Assembly: GCA_016584305.1 (NCBI GenBank)
Contig: JACEEZ010021769.1
Span: forward strand, 234,343-298,342
DNA: 64,000 nucleotides
Source: Chionoecetes opilio
Lineage: Eukaryota; Arthropoda; Malacostraca; Decapoda; Majidae
Direction of reading: 5' to 3'
Below the pieces are notes generated by a model. It was not told where the DNA came from and did not search any database. It was given only the letters and a program-made list of their open reading frames with translations. The translations under genes were made by a program, and so were the position numbers. How positions within the stretch are numbered: the stretch's first letter is position 1; each line of letters starts with the position of its first letter. Below are positions 22,192 to 32,345 of this stretch, piece after piece.

Positions 22192-23420
22192 CCACTGATC
22201 TATATAACATGGATCGCGGATCTGGGCTAGCTGTGGCCGAGATACTGAAGCCAGCCACCAGCCACCAGCCGCCATATTGCCATAACCAAAACAAATACAT
22301 GGGCCGGCCCAGGCCGTGGCTGGGTGTCAAGAAGACATCAATATGCCTGCTGACTGGACAGACGAGATGGAAAGCTTACTGATTGACTTAGTTCAGGCAC
22401 ATCCTACAATATGGAACATATATAGGCTAATAATATAGCCCTTTATTTGTTAAAAAAAAACATTCAAAAAGAAAACATACACCCTCAATACCTAAGAAGC
22501 CTAACCTTCCAAGTCATTTGTTTACGGTGATACACAGGTGACAGGTGTGTTGCGAGGCCGTACAGGTGTGTAGTGACAGGTGTGGTGTATGTGGTAAAGC
22601 GAGAGAGGCTAAGAGTGCGGTGTTAGCCCCCGAGTGTGTGTGTCTGACCTAAAGAGCGAACGCGCAGTTCTCGTCCACTATAACGGCGTCAGCCCCGTAC
22701 CGCCGCGGCCACGGGTACGGCGCGGGCCACAGTGGTCCATAGAAGCTACTCTCGGGGATTACAGGAAGTTTAAATGAATCAAAAACCTTTGGCCTAATAA
22801 AAAACCCTTTCTTAATTAGGTATATTGAATTGAAAGTAGTTAGTTTCGTACACTGATTTTGAGTATTTTCGTACATACCTGGTGTCGTTTCGTAACTCTA
22901 GTAGTCAAGTTCAACTCTGAGGTGAGTGTACGAAACGACTATGGTTTCATATAGACTACGAAACAACTTTTGGTATGATCATTTGTATCATAACCGCACT
23001 CAGGTCTGTATGCATTTTGCTCATCAAAACACAGATCACCGTGTAATAGTTTCGTTGAGCAGCTCAGTGAAATCTGCTCAGTGAGCAGAAAAGTGCCCGT
23101 GTAATACCGGCTTTACTCACAGGTGGAAAGATTTGCCACTTCCAGGTCCTGGTCTGTTTGTACAGTTAATAACAGCACAGCTTGGCATGACGAGGCGATA
23201 AGCACAACCAGAACACAAACGATGAAACCAATAAAACAATAAAAGCCGATATAACAAACAATTCTTGTACACTTCAGCGATATACAAACAACACTGGGTA
23301 CACTCCAGCAACGCGAACCGCAGAAACAAGGCTTTGTTTTGGTTATGGCAATATGGCGGATAGGTGGAACCAGTGCTGAGCCAGGCTTCCGCGATCCATG
23401 TGTTATAGATCAGTGGGTCA
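22192..23420 (-). mobile_element. TIR element carrying a THAP-domain exon
   Basis: The ends are inverted copies. Left has 'ctgatctatataacatgg..atcgcgg' and further in 'cgccatattgccataacc'. Right, reverse-complemented, has 'ctgatctataacacatgg..atcgcgg' and the same inner block. Arms are about 100 bases and the whole about 1.2 kb. A THAP-type first exon sits just inside the right arm, pointing inward. P-element and Kolobok-type transposases use THAP DNA-binding domains, so this looks like an internally deleted relative of such an element. No clear target duplication was identified. Confidence 0.55.
23121..23188 (-). CDS. THAP zinc-finger first exon with splice donor (partial)
   Basis: The minus-strand ATG at 23,188 opens 'MPSCAVINCTNR..GKSFH'. 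This is the start of a THAP domain: the first two zinc-binding Cys in C-x4-C spacing and the following 'KSFH'. The codons run into CACCT|GTGAGTAAAG, an excellent splice donor with GT at 23,120-23,119. It is therefore an exon of 22 codons plus two bases, not a truncated ORF. The rest of the domain (AVPTF-type tail, CxxH pair) is not found downstream within the element. It is most likely the first exon of a THAP transposase whose remainder is deleted; a host THAP gene exon is the alternative. Confidence 0.55.
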
Positions 23421-24889
23421 AACCATTGTCTACCATAGCAGGGAGGTGGGGGGGATGAACACGTGGAACACCGACATCAGGTTGCGCCGCGGCAAACCAT
23501 GAAATCCTACCCTCGGCCCTTGAGGGAGGCTGGGCAGTGACTCTCAGTTCAGAAATCGCGGGAATGAACAGGAAGATATAGAAATTCAGGCAAAAATCGT
23601 TTGTAGACCAATTCACGCACAAAAGTCACACGAAAAATAGAAGTAGCCCAAAATATAGCAACACTGCACAGATGAAAATGTAACCAGATATTAATTAATC
23701 AACCAAGGGCAAATATATAGGGCATGTTAAAATCACAGAAATATACACACAAGATATGAATGATCACAGTTTTCAAGTGACGTGAAAATATTAACACTTT
23801 CGCTGAACAACACACGTTAGTAGGGAAGAAGCAGGAACAGGCTCACGAGCGCGCCACGTGGGACACGTGAAGGGCGTGCGGGAGGCAAGAGAGCGTGCGG
23901 GCGGGACGGGCGTGCAGAGAACCGCACGTGACATATCAGACCAGGATAGAGCGCCGTGGGCGTGCAGGCGTGCGGCATGGGACATCGCATCAGGATAGGG
24001 CGCCGTCAGGGGCGTGCGGGCGTACAGGAGCTGCACGTGACATCAAACATGATAGGGCGCCGTGGGCAGGAAGCCGATGATCGAGAGACGGGAACATCAT
24101 GAGCGGGCAGGAGGAAGCTCGTAGAGACGGCGAGGCAGAACATCAGGGGACCAACATCATCGACCACGTGGTGTCGCATATACCCACTAAGGAACACATA
24201 CAATAGACCAACACCGCGTGCCACCATTATGTACCGGTACGGTGGTACAATACTTGAATATAATGAGTAGAGGCAGGAACATGATAATGAGTGTGGCGGG
24301 CGCATGGTAGCTGTGGCGAGCGGGTCAGCGAAGCACGTGGGTTCTTTGGTTTGTGTATTGTGTCCTTATAGTAGTGGGGTATGGGTGAATAATTACCAAC
24401 GTGTAGACATAAGATGAATATATTGTAATACCGGAACAGTAGAATATTGGGCCAGGCACGTGGCCTGGCCACGAGGCGAGTTGCGCGGACGGTGACCTCC
24501 GGGGCTGAGTGAAGAGTGAGCGAGTAGGGACTGAGAGAGTCCGGGGTCACGCGTCAATCATATATATAGGCGAGGTCACGTAGAGAGTTGCCATAAAGAG
24601 TGTTGCAATATATACCTTACCTACGACACAGTACAGTACATATAGAGCATGATCTATATATTCTTAGAATATGTAGATCTTGGTATAGAGCAAGATTTCT
24701 CAAACTGGGGGTCGCGAGATTTCTAGAATGTGCAAAATGCATTAAAGAACACAATATTCATAATGAATTATTATTCTTTCATTTCTATTTTCAGTATATA
24801 ACAAAATGATTATACCTTCCTAGGCTTTATCGAGTATATAAGTATCGAGACCAAGGGAGGGCCCACCGGTGTTCTCCCAGTTTCGACGT
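23421..24889. other. No recognised gene; GC-rich short tandem repeats at 23,820-24,090
   Basis: Bases 23,870-24,080 contain three or four imperfect ~55-60-base units with 'gatagggcgccgt', 'ggcgtgcgggcgt' and 'cacgtgacat'. The rest is ordinary AT-rich sequence. The 25-base word around 'ctacgacacagtacagtac' at about 24,613 also occurs at about 20,424, a short dispersed repeat. No coding region is supported. Confidence 0.5.
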
Positions 24890-25237
24890 TTGGCGCCAGA
24901 CAGGTTAAACATTGCCAAGCAAGAGTTCGAGAGAATGCTGTAGCTGGGTATCATACAGCCCTCCAAGTGCACCTTGACATCTGCATTACACATGGTACCA
25001 AAGAAAGAAGCTGGAAGCTGGCGCCCGTGTAGAGACTATCGTTCACTTAATGCTGTTACAGTACCGGATCGTTATCCCTTGCCACACATTCATGACTTCG
25101 CCACGAGCCTTGCTGGAGCCAGTCTTTACCAAGATACACTTTCTGCATGCTTATAACCAGATACCTGTCAATCCTCCGGACGTATACAAGACAGCGATTA
25201 CCACTCCTTTCGGCTTGTACACTGTAAACACAGATTA
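24890..25237 (+). pseudogene. Ty3/gypsy-type reverse-transcriptase fragment
   Basis: The plus-strand reading gives 'AKQEFERML', 'LGIIQPS', '[17 protein letters not shown]', '[19 protein letters not shown]' and, after a one-base shift near 25,130, '[12 protein letters not shown]' and 'TAITTPFGLY'. These are RT blocks 1-4 in the order found in Ty3/gypsy elements. The catalytic YxDD block is not reached because the sequence switches to unrelated DNA after 25,237. An in-frame stop lies near 24,942. It is only a short relic. Confidence 0.9.
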
Positions 25238-25420
25238 GCGGAAATCTTGTCACTGTGACAAGATCGGCCTCCGTCATTATAATCTGACAAGAATACTCGT
25301 CACACTGACAATTATCTTCCTCATTTTCTTCTGCACATGACAAGTTCTAATCTAGTCATGAAATTGAACGTACTCGTGTAATGAACATAAATACATCAGA
25401 AGCGGTAAAACCATTGGGTT

Positions 25421-25745
25421 AACCTTGTGGCCGAATCGGTAACGCGCTGGGCTCGAGTGCAATTCTGATGTGGCGGCGGTTCGACTCACCGCGAGGCAAG
25501 GATAAAGGAAATTATTTATTTCCGAATTGTGAATTACCACCCTTAGTCCTATGTGCTGCGGAGAAGGGACATATGTCTGTGTTTCCTATCACACACGTGA
25601 CGGCTGATGTAAGAGGCCACTGGTAGGGTGAGCAGTTCTGCATCAGGGTAAAGAGTACCCCATGTGTGTCGAGGAAGGGACTGATGTTCTGTTCCCTGTT
25701 GCACGCAAGAAAAAAAGGAGAGTAAGAAAGAAAAAAAAAAAAAAC
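25421..25745 (+). mobile_element. tRNA-derived SINE with A-rich tail
   Basis: The head (25,421-25,500) is tRNA-like. It has an A-box-like 'TGGCCGAATCGG', a long variable region and a B-box-like 'GGTTCGACTCA', with 'CCTTG' pairing to 'CAAGG' at its ends. The extra arm recalls Leu/Ser class II tRNAs. A ~230-base body follows, ending in 'aagaaagaaaaaaaaaaaa'. Internal Pol III promoter, unrelated body and A tail together define a SINE. It is not a functional tRNA gene, because the acceptor stem is short and the anticodon arm does not fold cleanly. Confidence 0.65.
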
Positions 25746-26245
25746 CCCCCATGACACTGGTGAAATATTTTTTCATGTAATTCAATCATTTACTTTGTGC
25801 AAACTTGAGTGAAATATTTTCAGTATATACACGTTATTATTTTTTTTTATTAATCAATCAGTTCATCTCTCTATCCATCAATCAATCTACCGTAGATAAC
25901 AGTATAGTCGCCAGCTGCAATAATGTCACCAGCCGCCAAATATTACGAATTATAGCATCACTACTGATGTGTATGTGCCACTGATGATGATACACAATAG
26001 TTTATATCATGACTGTATAATCTACCCTATTTCAGCGTTGTTTTATGCTTTGTATCTGCAAGTATATACAGTTTCAAATTTCACTACTCGTTTTTTTTTC
26101 GCGCTACGACGACGGCGGGAGGACACTCAGAACATAAACACTAGCTGGCGAAGTTAGTGTAGGTCGCCACTCAGTTGATATTTTGGTAATTTGTTCATTT
26201 ATAGCCATAATATGACACAGATGAAGACACAAAATGACACAGACT
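25746..26245. other. No recognised gene
   Basis: The stretch is AT-rich with no domain-bearing ORF. Confidence 0.4.
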
Positions 26246-26312
26246 CTCCAGATAGCCCCTTTTAACTTTCCTGAAATCATGGATGTAGAAATGTAAGTAT
26301 TAACGCCACCAG
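26246..26312. repeat. Direct repeat A, copy 1
   Basis: About 65 bases ('ctccagatagcccctt', 'actttcctgaaatcatgg', 'tattaacgcc') recur at 27,411-27,472 with few changes. The last ~20 recur again at about 27,974. Confidence 0.85.
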
Positions 26313-26402
26313 ACGTCTGTAAACAGAAAAAAACGTTGTCCTGGCGATTTTAGTGTTATCTACGGTAGCTATAATTATCTATCGATCTATCTGTCATCTT
26401 AT

Positions 26403-27260
26403 GCGGGGTTCACACTTCCCGTATTTGCTACGTCCGTCTTGCCAACGTGACGTCACCGTGACGTCACTTCCTGCTTGTGTGACCTTGAAAGACGCGTCTG
26501 GAGGCAAAAGAATTGGAGACTCCGAATCTTTTGGCGGGCTGCGTGAGCGGTGGTGCCACAGTTTATAGAACATTATACGTAACTAAGTTTTGCAATATCA
26601 AAATAATGCTGTTTCCAAGGTCTGATTTAAAATATATTTATTATCAGTGATTCTGGAAGACATTATTAGTAATGGAAGACATACATGATGTGAAAATATT
26701 GTGTTCCGCTGCTTGAAGGCGGAACAGCGGCACCGCTGCTTGAATGTAAGCTCGACCACCACCACTACCTCTGTATATTTTAATCCGTTATTTCTCGTGT
26801 TATCTAGTTCTAACCCTCTCACGTGCCCCTCTAGTAGCTACTATATACCATCCTTCCTACAGCATCACGCTACGCCACCAACACGCTCTACAGGCTGTGT
26901 AATAGGTAGTAATTATTAGTGACTTGAAAAATACAGCCACGACTGCGAATTGTGGCAACACTTGTGGCCCCCGTTATACAGATTCCACTTGTAACCTTTG
27001 CAATAGCCTGTTGTCAGGGGATTGTAGCACTATATAGGTAGGCCAGGGAGTGAAGGGGGATATAGTGAAGGGAGTAATAGGTGTCTCATGGGTACAAAAG
27101 GGAGGAAGTAAGGAAAGCAAGGCGGTTTTATACTGTAATTTTTTCTGATATGAGCGAGCGGGAGTAATCGACCAGTGAGAGGAGATAACGTCATCGTGAC
27201 GTCACGGTGACGTCACGATAACAAGACGGACGTAGCAAATACGTGAAGTCTGAACCGGGC
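26403..27260. mobile_element. MITE-like element with CRE palindromes in its TIRs
   Basis: The ~64-base arms are inverted copies. They share 'cgtatttgctacgtccgt' then 'gtgacgtcaccgtgacgt'. Each arm holds two or more TGACGTCA palindromes, the consensus CREB/ATF site. The interior (~730 bases) has no transposase. The superfamily is undetermined; the flanks do not show an obvious duplication. Confidence 0.65.
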
Positions 27261-27295
27261 TTTAATAGATATGCCTGGGAACACACACACACATA

Positions 27296-27300
27296 CTATG

Positions 27301-27337
<37 letters not shown>

Positions 27338-27338
27338 T
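27296..27338. repeat. (TA)n microsatellite
   Basis: This is an uninterrupted alternating TA run. Confidence 0.95.
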
Positions 27339-27410
27339 AGCCGCAAAGCCGCCCTCCGGGCGGACTTTTTGGCTAGCTCCTGCGGAGGGCTATTGGTGGG
27401 CCTTTTACTC

Positions 27411-27472
27411 TCCAGATAGCCCCTTCAAACTTTCCTGAAATCATGGATGTAGAAATGTATGTATTAACGCCT
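27411..27472. repeat. Direct repeat A, copy 2
   Basis: This matches 26,246-26,312 in the same orientation. A MITE and a (TA)n tract lie between the copies. Confidence 0.85.
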
Positions 27473-27685
27473 TACCCATCACCCCCCACCAATTCACTAA
27501 CCCATTACCCATCACCCCCCACTCATTACCCATCACCACACACCCATTCACTCACCCATTACCCATCACCTCCCACCTATTCCCTCACCCATCACCCATC
27601 ACCCCCCACCCATTCACTCACCCATCACCCCACACCCATTAGCCATCACCCCACCCATTCACTCACCCATTACCCATCCCCCTAT
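27470..27685. repeat. CACCCATT/ACCCATC minisatellite
   Basis: Imperfect short units such as 'cacccattacccatcacc' and 'cattcactcacc' are repeated for about 210 bases. The plus-strand ORF here (Pro/Ser/Thr/His-rich) is an artefact of the repeat. Confidence 0.9.
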
Positions 27686-27999
27686 ATCAAGGTTTCCTCA
27701 ATTCTCGCAACCCACATTTTTTTTTCTCACAATTCTCGCTAATAGGCTGCTAAAAAAAAAGAAGAAAAAAGGTGATCGGATCATCTCATAAGTGAGCTTA
27801 AAAGTTGCCCCTGGTCGAGCTGGTTCCAAAACTGTGCCATATGATGGGATTGGGGCACGGGGGGCGGCACCTATCGCGGACACACACATACACACACACT
27901 TTCGCTTATATTATTATAGATATATATACTATATACTATATACATATATAATATATATATATATATATATATAGAAATGTAAGTATTAACGGTAGAAAA

Positions 28000-28738
28000 A
28001 ACCCTGGTAATAGATACACCATAAGCAATGTATCGCTGAAAAGATCAGAAGGTGAAAAAGATCTTGGAGTGAGGGTGAGCCCAGACCTCCGACCTAGGAC
28101 CCAATGTATTGAGGCCAGAAATAGAGCTAATAGAGTATTAGGATTCATTACCAGAAGTGTTAAAAGTAGAAGTGCGGAAGTTATTCTAAGCTTTATCTGG
28201 CTCTAGTCAGGCCTCACCTAGACTATGCGGTTCAGTTTTGGTCTCCATATTACAGGATGGATATAGCCTTGTTAGAAACAGTGCAGAGAAGGATGACCAA
28301 AATGATACAAGGGATGCGTAACTTTAGTTATGAGAGGAGATTGAAGTTATTAAAATTACACTCACTCGAGAGACGCAGAGTAAGGGGCGATCTGATAGAA
28401 GTTTTTAAGTGGATAAAGGGATTTAATAAAGGAGAGGTAGGAAAAGTTCTTACGGCTTTTAACCAGGGTAAAACAAGAAGTAACGAATTCAAGCTGGAAA
28501 AGCGTAGATTTAGAAAGGAAATAGGGAAAAACTGGTTCACAAATAGGGTGGTGAATGAATGGAATGGTCTCAGTAGACAGGTAGTTAGTGCGGAGTCATT
28601 AGAGAGCTTTAAAGAGGAGCTGGATAGATAGGTTCATGGATCCCCATTATGAAAGGTGGATGTAGGTAGTGTTAGGTGACAGGAACTACCACGTGTAGGC
28701 CTCGCGGCCTCTTGTAGCTTCCTTATTTTCTTATGTTC
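28000..28738 (+). pseudogene. CR1-like LINE 3' end, copy 2
   Basis: The plus-strand coding remnant begins with 'SEGEKDLGVRVSPDL' (28,040-28,090, post-RT block), then 'ANRVLGFITRSVKS'. After frameshifts, the open 124-codon stretch 28,257-28,631 includes 'QRRMTKMIQGMRNFSYE', 'HSLERRRVRGDLIEVFKW' and 'NWFTNRVVNEWN'. It ends with a stop and a ~100-base 3' tail reaching a (TA)n tract. This C-terminal domain is typical of animal CR1/jockey-like elements. The copy at 17,655-18,238 and the endonuclease piece at 63,600-63,890 are the same or a close family. It is 5'-truncated, as usual for LINEs. Confidence 0.85.
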
Positions 28739-28761
28739 TTATATATATATATATATATACA

Positions 28762-30094
28762 CAGGGTGTAACACGAGTTTCTTCAAATATTGATACAGGA
28801 GGAAGAGCATGTTATTCTAAGCAGAAAATATTGTATACACATGCTTTTTGAAGCTTCATTTAGACGTGAGATGAAGTTAAAAAAATTACCGCGGCCAGTA
28901 ATTTCAAGTGGCAGGCGACGTATGGAGGTAGTGCAGTGTACTCGCTGTTGCCACTCGGTGAAATTTTGAATGATTTAATCATAATGTTTACTAGTAATGG
29001 AACATTACATTATCTTATAACGACACAATTGGTATTAATGGACATGTTATTTACTAGATAAGCAGTAGGCTACATGAAAACAGCAGGGCTGTAATAAGCA
29101 ATACTGTTAAAGGGTAAGTGGCATCGCGTCAGAGTTGGGTAGGAGGTGAAGACTAGTAGCGCATTTTCGTGACGTTCACCGCCCTGGTTCAGTCTAGCCC
29201 GGACCGGGTCAGGGTGGACTGATGGTCGCGAAAATACATCGAGACTGGCCCCGTCCCATTCGTCGTTCCTATTGGCTGGGGGATCGAGTGGGCGGTACTG
29301 AACTGAACTGTGGAGGCGGCAGGCGTCCATCTTGTCAATATCCTTTTTGTCGTCCGCCTTTTAACCTGTGCTGAAGACTACAACTACCACGCCTGTAATG
29401 CTTTAGTCTTATGGTCGGCCATCATGGTGTTTCATGCCTTATCAGCAGCACGAGAAGCTCCTGGTCGCCTTCCCCGCTGACTGTAGTGCGCATGCGCCAG
29501 TTCTCCCCACACTAGTCCAACCTGGTCCTGCTGTCTGGCCTAGCCCGGCCCAGTCCGTTCCAGCCCGGTCTAAACTGCCTCGCAAAAACAGTGGCCGCCC
29601 GGGACTAGCCCAGTCCAGACCGGGCCAGAGCGGCCGCGAAAATGCACTATAGGTTGCGAGGCTGCCCGCCGCCGCCAGCGGTGTCACGTATCAGAGTCAC
29701 GTGTTACATTCAGCCCCGCTCCAACAAGATGCCACTTAGCCTTTTACAGTATTGTTTATTACTGCCCTGCTGTTTTCATGTACTGCTTATTTAGTAAATA
29801 ACATGTCCATTAATACCAATTGTGTCGTTATAAGATAATGTAATGTTCCATTACTATAATAGTAATCATTATGATTAAATCATTCAAAATTTCACCGAGT
29901 GGCAACCGCGAGTACACACTGCACTACCTCCATACGTCGCCTGCCACTGGAAATTACTTGCCGCGGTAATTTTTTTCACTTCATCTCACGTCTAAAGGAA
30001 GCTTCAAAAAGCATGAGTATAGAATATTTTCTGCTTAGAATAAAATGCTCTTCCTCCTGTATCAATATTTTGCAGAAACTCGTGTTACATCCTG
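28762..30094. mobile_element. Non-autonomous element with ~365-bp TIRs inserted in (TA)n
   Basis: The arms at 28,762-29,124 and 29,729-30,094 are inverted copies, starting CAGGGTGTAACACGAG at left and CAGGATGTAACACGAG at right. (TA)n lies on both sides, so the element probably sits in a microsatellite with a TA-containing target. The interior (29,125-29,728) is GC-richer and contains its own small inverted ends at 29,155-29,650 ('gcattttcgYg'). No transposase was found. Confidence 0.85.
29155..29650. repeat. Nested GC-rich units with GCATTTTCG ends
   Basis: 'tagcgcattttcgtgac' at 29,157 is answered by inverted 'gcgaaaatgcactata' at about 29,636, and by 'gtcgcgaaaatacatcg' at about 29,225. 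This gives either one ~495-base unit or a ~75-base unit plus a relic. Blocks like 'tagcccggaccgggtc' recur inverted near 29,610. It is probably a second, younger non-autonomous insertion. Confidence 0.5.
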
Positions 30095-30095
30095 C

Positions 30096-30108
30096 ATATA
30101 TATATATT

Positions 30109-30163
<55 letters not shown>

Positions 30164-30165
30164 AA

Positions 30166-30220
<55 letters not shown>
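30096..30220. repeat. (TA)n microsatellite, interrupted
   Basis: About 120 bases of TA with small 'aaa' and 'ttat' interruptions. Confidence 0.95.
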
Positions 30221-30223
<3 letters not shown>

Positions 30224-30283
30224 AGTGTGCACGGCAAGTGTTTACGTAGGCAGCTGAAGAACGTTACGAGTGTAACTTTGCAA

Positions 30284-30285
30284 TC

Positions 30286-30324
<39 letters not shown>

Positions 30325-30326
30325 AA
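30284..30326. repeat. (GA)n microsatellite
   Basis: GA run with one 'gagg' interruption. Confidence 0.95.
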
Positions 30327-30667
30327 AGGGTGTGGAAGGAAAGAAGAAAAAAGACGTTATGCACTGCAATAAGGCGGTTGAGTGGTGTTCCCATATGCGC
30401 GGTATAAAACTCGCAGCCTATTACTTTACACGCTGATACACGACATAAGCGCTTTTATTTATTTTATTTATTATGTCGACTTCTATTATATTCTTATGAA
30501 AAGACTACTATATGTAGATTCGACAATTTGGATTATATAGTAATCTGAACAATCATGTCAGGCTGCAAATTGACGATAAAAAGTTCAAACTTTTTGTGGA
30601 GGAACAGATAATGTTGAAGCCATAACGTCAGCGCTGATGGCGGAAGGCTCGGGCAGTGAAGGCAAGT

Positions 30668-31081
30668 AGTGCCCACTAGGCTGCTTTGGGGGCCGCGGCC
30701 TGAAGAGACGACACGCCGCCACTCATGCGCTGCCTTATCCTGCTGTACTGAGGTAAGTTGTGGTATTCTAGTGCTCTTGATATCATTTCGACTGTCTCTG
30801 TATGCTCTTTCTTCTCTACCCATGATATAAGGAGAAAACCATTGCTGCTGTTATTTGTACCGCGGGGACAAGTTTGGTGTGATAACACGGGTGTGTCTTG
30901 TGCAAAGCTTCACCCAACTTGCTGTTGAATGTTTCCACGGTGGAGGCTGACTGGTTTTTTTTCAGGTAAGAAGGCACACTTCTTGAAAATTAATTATTGC
31001 TCGGACCTCTACGTGGTGAAGTTCAGAAAATTTCGTGAGCTCCCTTGTACGTCGTTCCTCGCGTCTGTTTTATGTGCCACC
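30668..31081. repeat. Inverted-repeat arm, partner of 40,874-41,292
   Basis: About 415 bases are repeated in inverted orientation 10 kb away with high similarity: 'ggccgcggcc', 'gacgacacgcc', 'tcctgctgtactgaggta', 'cttgatatcatttcgact' and 'gaacgacgtacaaggga' on the other strand. Both arms read, from 31,081 inward on the minus strand and from 40,874 on the plus strand, into a conserved coding-like stretch. That stretch contains 'STVETFNSKLGEALHKTHP' in one frame, so the arms are probably a TE end with some protein sequence. Confidence 0.8.
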
Positions 31082-31268
31082 TGTCAAGCCTACAACTTTT
31101 GAAGTGAGTCATTGATTTAACTCTATATTGCCTACATTATTTTTCAAATCATGGAAAAAGTAGGGGTTTTTTCGGTGTCTTAATACAACATTCATTAAAC
31201 TTCACTTGTTTGACATTTCAGACTGTTTACAGTGAAAATATATAGCTATATGTAATGAGTTGGATAGA

Positions 31269-31276
31269 GCTACCCT
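31269..31276. repeat. hAT target-site duplication, left
   Basis: GCTACCCT, identical to 34,738-34,745. Confidence 0.92.
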
Positions 31277-31771
31277 CATAGGTGGGCGCGATAACGAAAA
31301 AAATTATCACGATAACCGATAAATCGATAACGATAACCTTATCGGCGATAACTGACAATCGATAACTGGCGATAAATTTATCGCCCAATAAGGCGATAAG
31401 CGATAAATCGATAAATCCAAAATTCCGATACTAGCGATAACGATATTGATATTTTAAATAATTTTTTTAAATGCTATCAGTAAACTGTTAGAAAACCCTT
31501 CATTTACCTTTTGCACACTAATATCTTCTAAATTCAATGTTTATCCTGTCTCTTCACTAATGAAAAGTACTGTTTTTAAGTAAAATAACTAAATTTGAAA
31601 GTTTAAACTACTAAAATTTCTTTTGCACAGCCACAGTGTAGACCAGGTTTCGCAGCATGTTCCCCTTCTAGTCAGGCAGATAGGTGTAATAATTGTGGGT
31701 AAACGATGTGTAAAAATTATTTGCCATGTTAAATAGTTGAAAAAATGTCCCACGTATCATTTTTATGCAAA

Positions 31772-32345
31772 TTAGTGCCGCTGTCGTGATAAAAATGTCG
31801 CACCTCAAAATAGGGGACGGTACCTTATTCACCCTTCCTTTTCTCTTTCTCATAGCATAAATGGAGTTCGACATGGGTCAAAACAGGAACACTAGTCTCT
31901 CATGTTGATATTTCAGTGAGTGAACAGTAGTTATCTGAGCAAATAACGTGTAATGATGATGATGAGATATATCAACATGAGAGACTAGTTCCTGTTTTGA
32001 CCCATGTTTCCTGTTATAGCACTCTTCAAACAGCATTTATGCTTGTGTTCTTGTTTTGACCCTCTCTTTCTCATAGCATAAATGCTGTTTGAAGAGTGCT
32101 ATAACAGGAAACATGGGTCAAAACAAGAACACTAGTCTCTCATGTTGATATGTCTCAACTCACTCATTATTCCACGTTATTTGCTCAGATAACTACTGTT
32201 CACTCACTGAAATATCAACATGAGAGACTAGTGTTCCTGTTTTGACCCATGTCGAACTCCATTTATGCTATGAGAAAGAGAAAAGGAAGGGTGAATAAGG
32301 TACCGTCCCCTATTTTGAGGTGGGACATTTTTAGCACGACACCGC
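31772..32345. repeat. Near-perfect ~570-bp palindrome inside the hAT element
   Basis: Bases 31,772-32,055 and 32,065-32,345 are reverse complements with few mismatches and almost no spacer. Landmarks such as 'aggggacggtacctta', 'agcataaatggagttcga', 'agtagttatctgagcaaa' and 'cactcttcaaacagca' appear in mirror order. The right arm ends at the first codons of the plus-strand gene, and the left arm carries the inverse of those bases. It looks like a breakage/fold-back inversion duplication rather than a MITE, since no separate target duplication is seen. Confidence 0.9.

Noticed and set aside
27443..27742. Pro/Ser/Thr-rich secreted protein
   Set aside because: Translation of the CACCCATT minisatellite.
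30085..30369. Tyr/Ile repeat ORFs
   Set aside because: Translations of (TA)n. The same applies at 35.8 kb and 61.2 kb.
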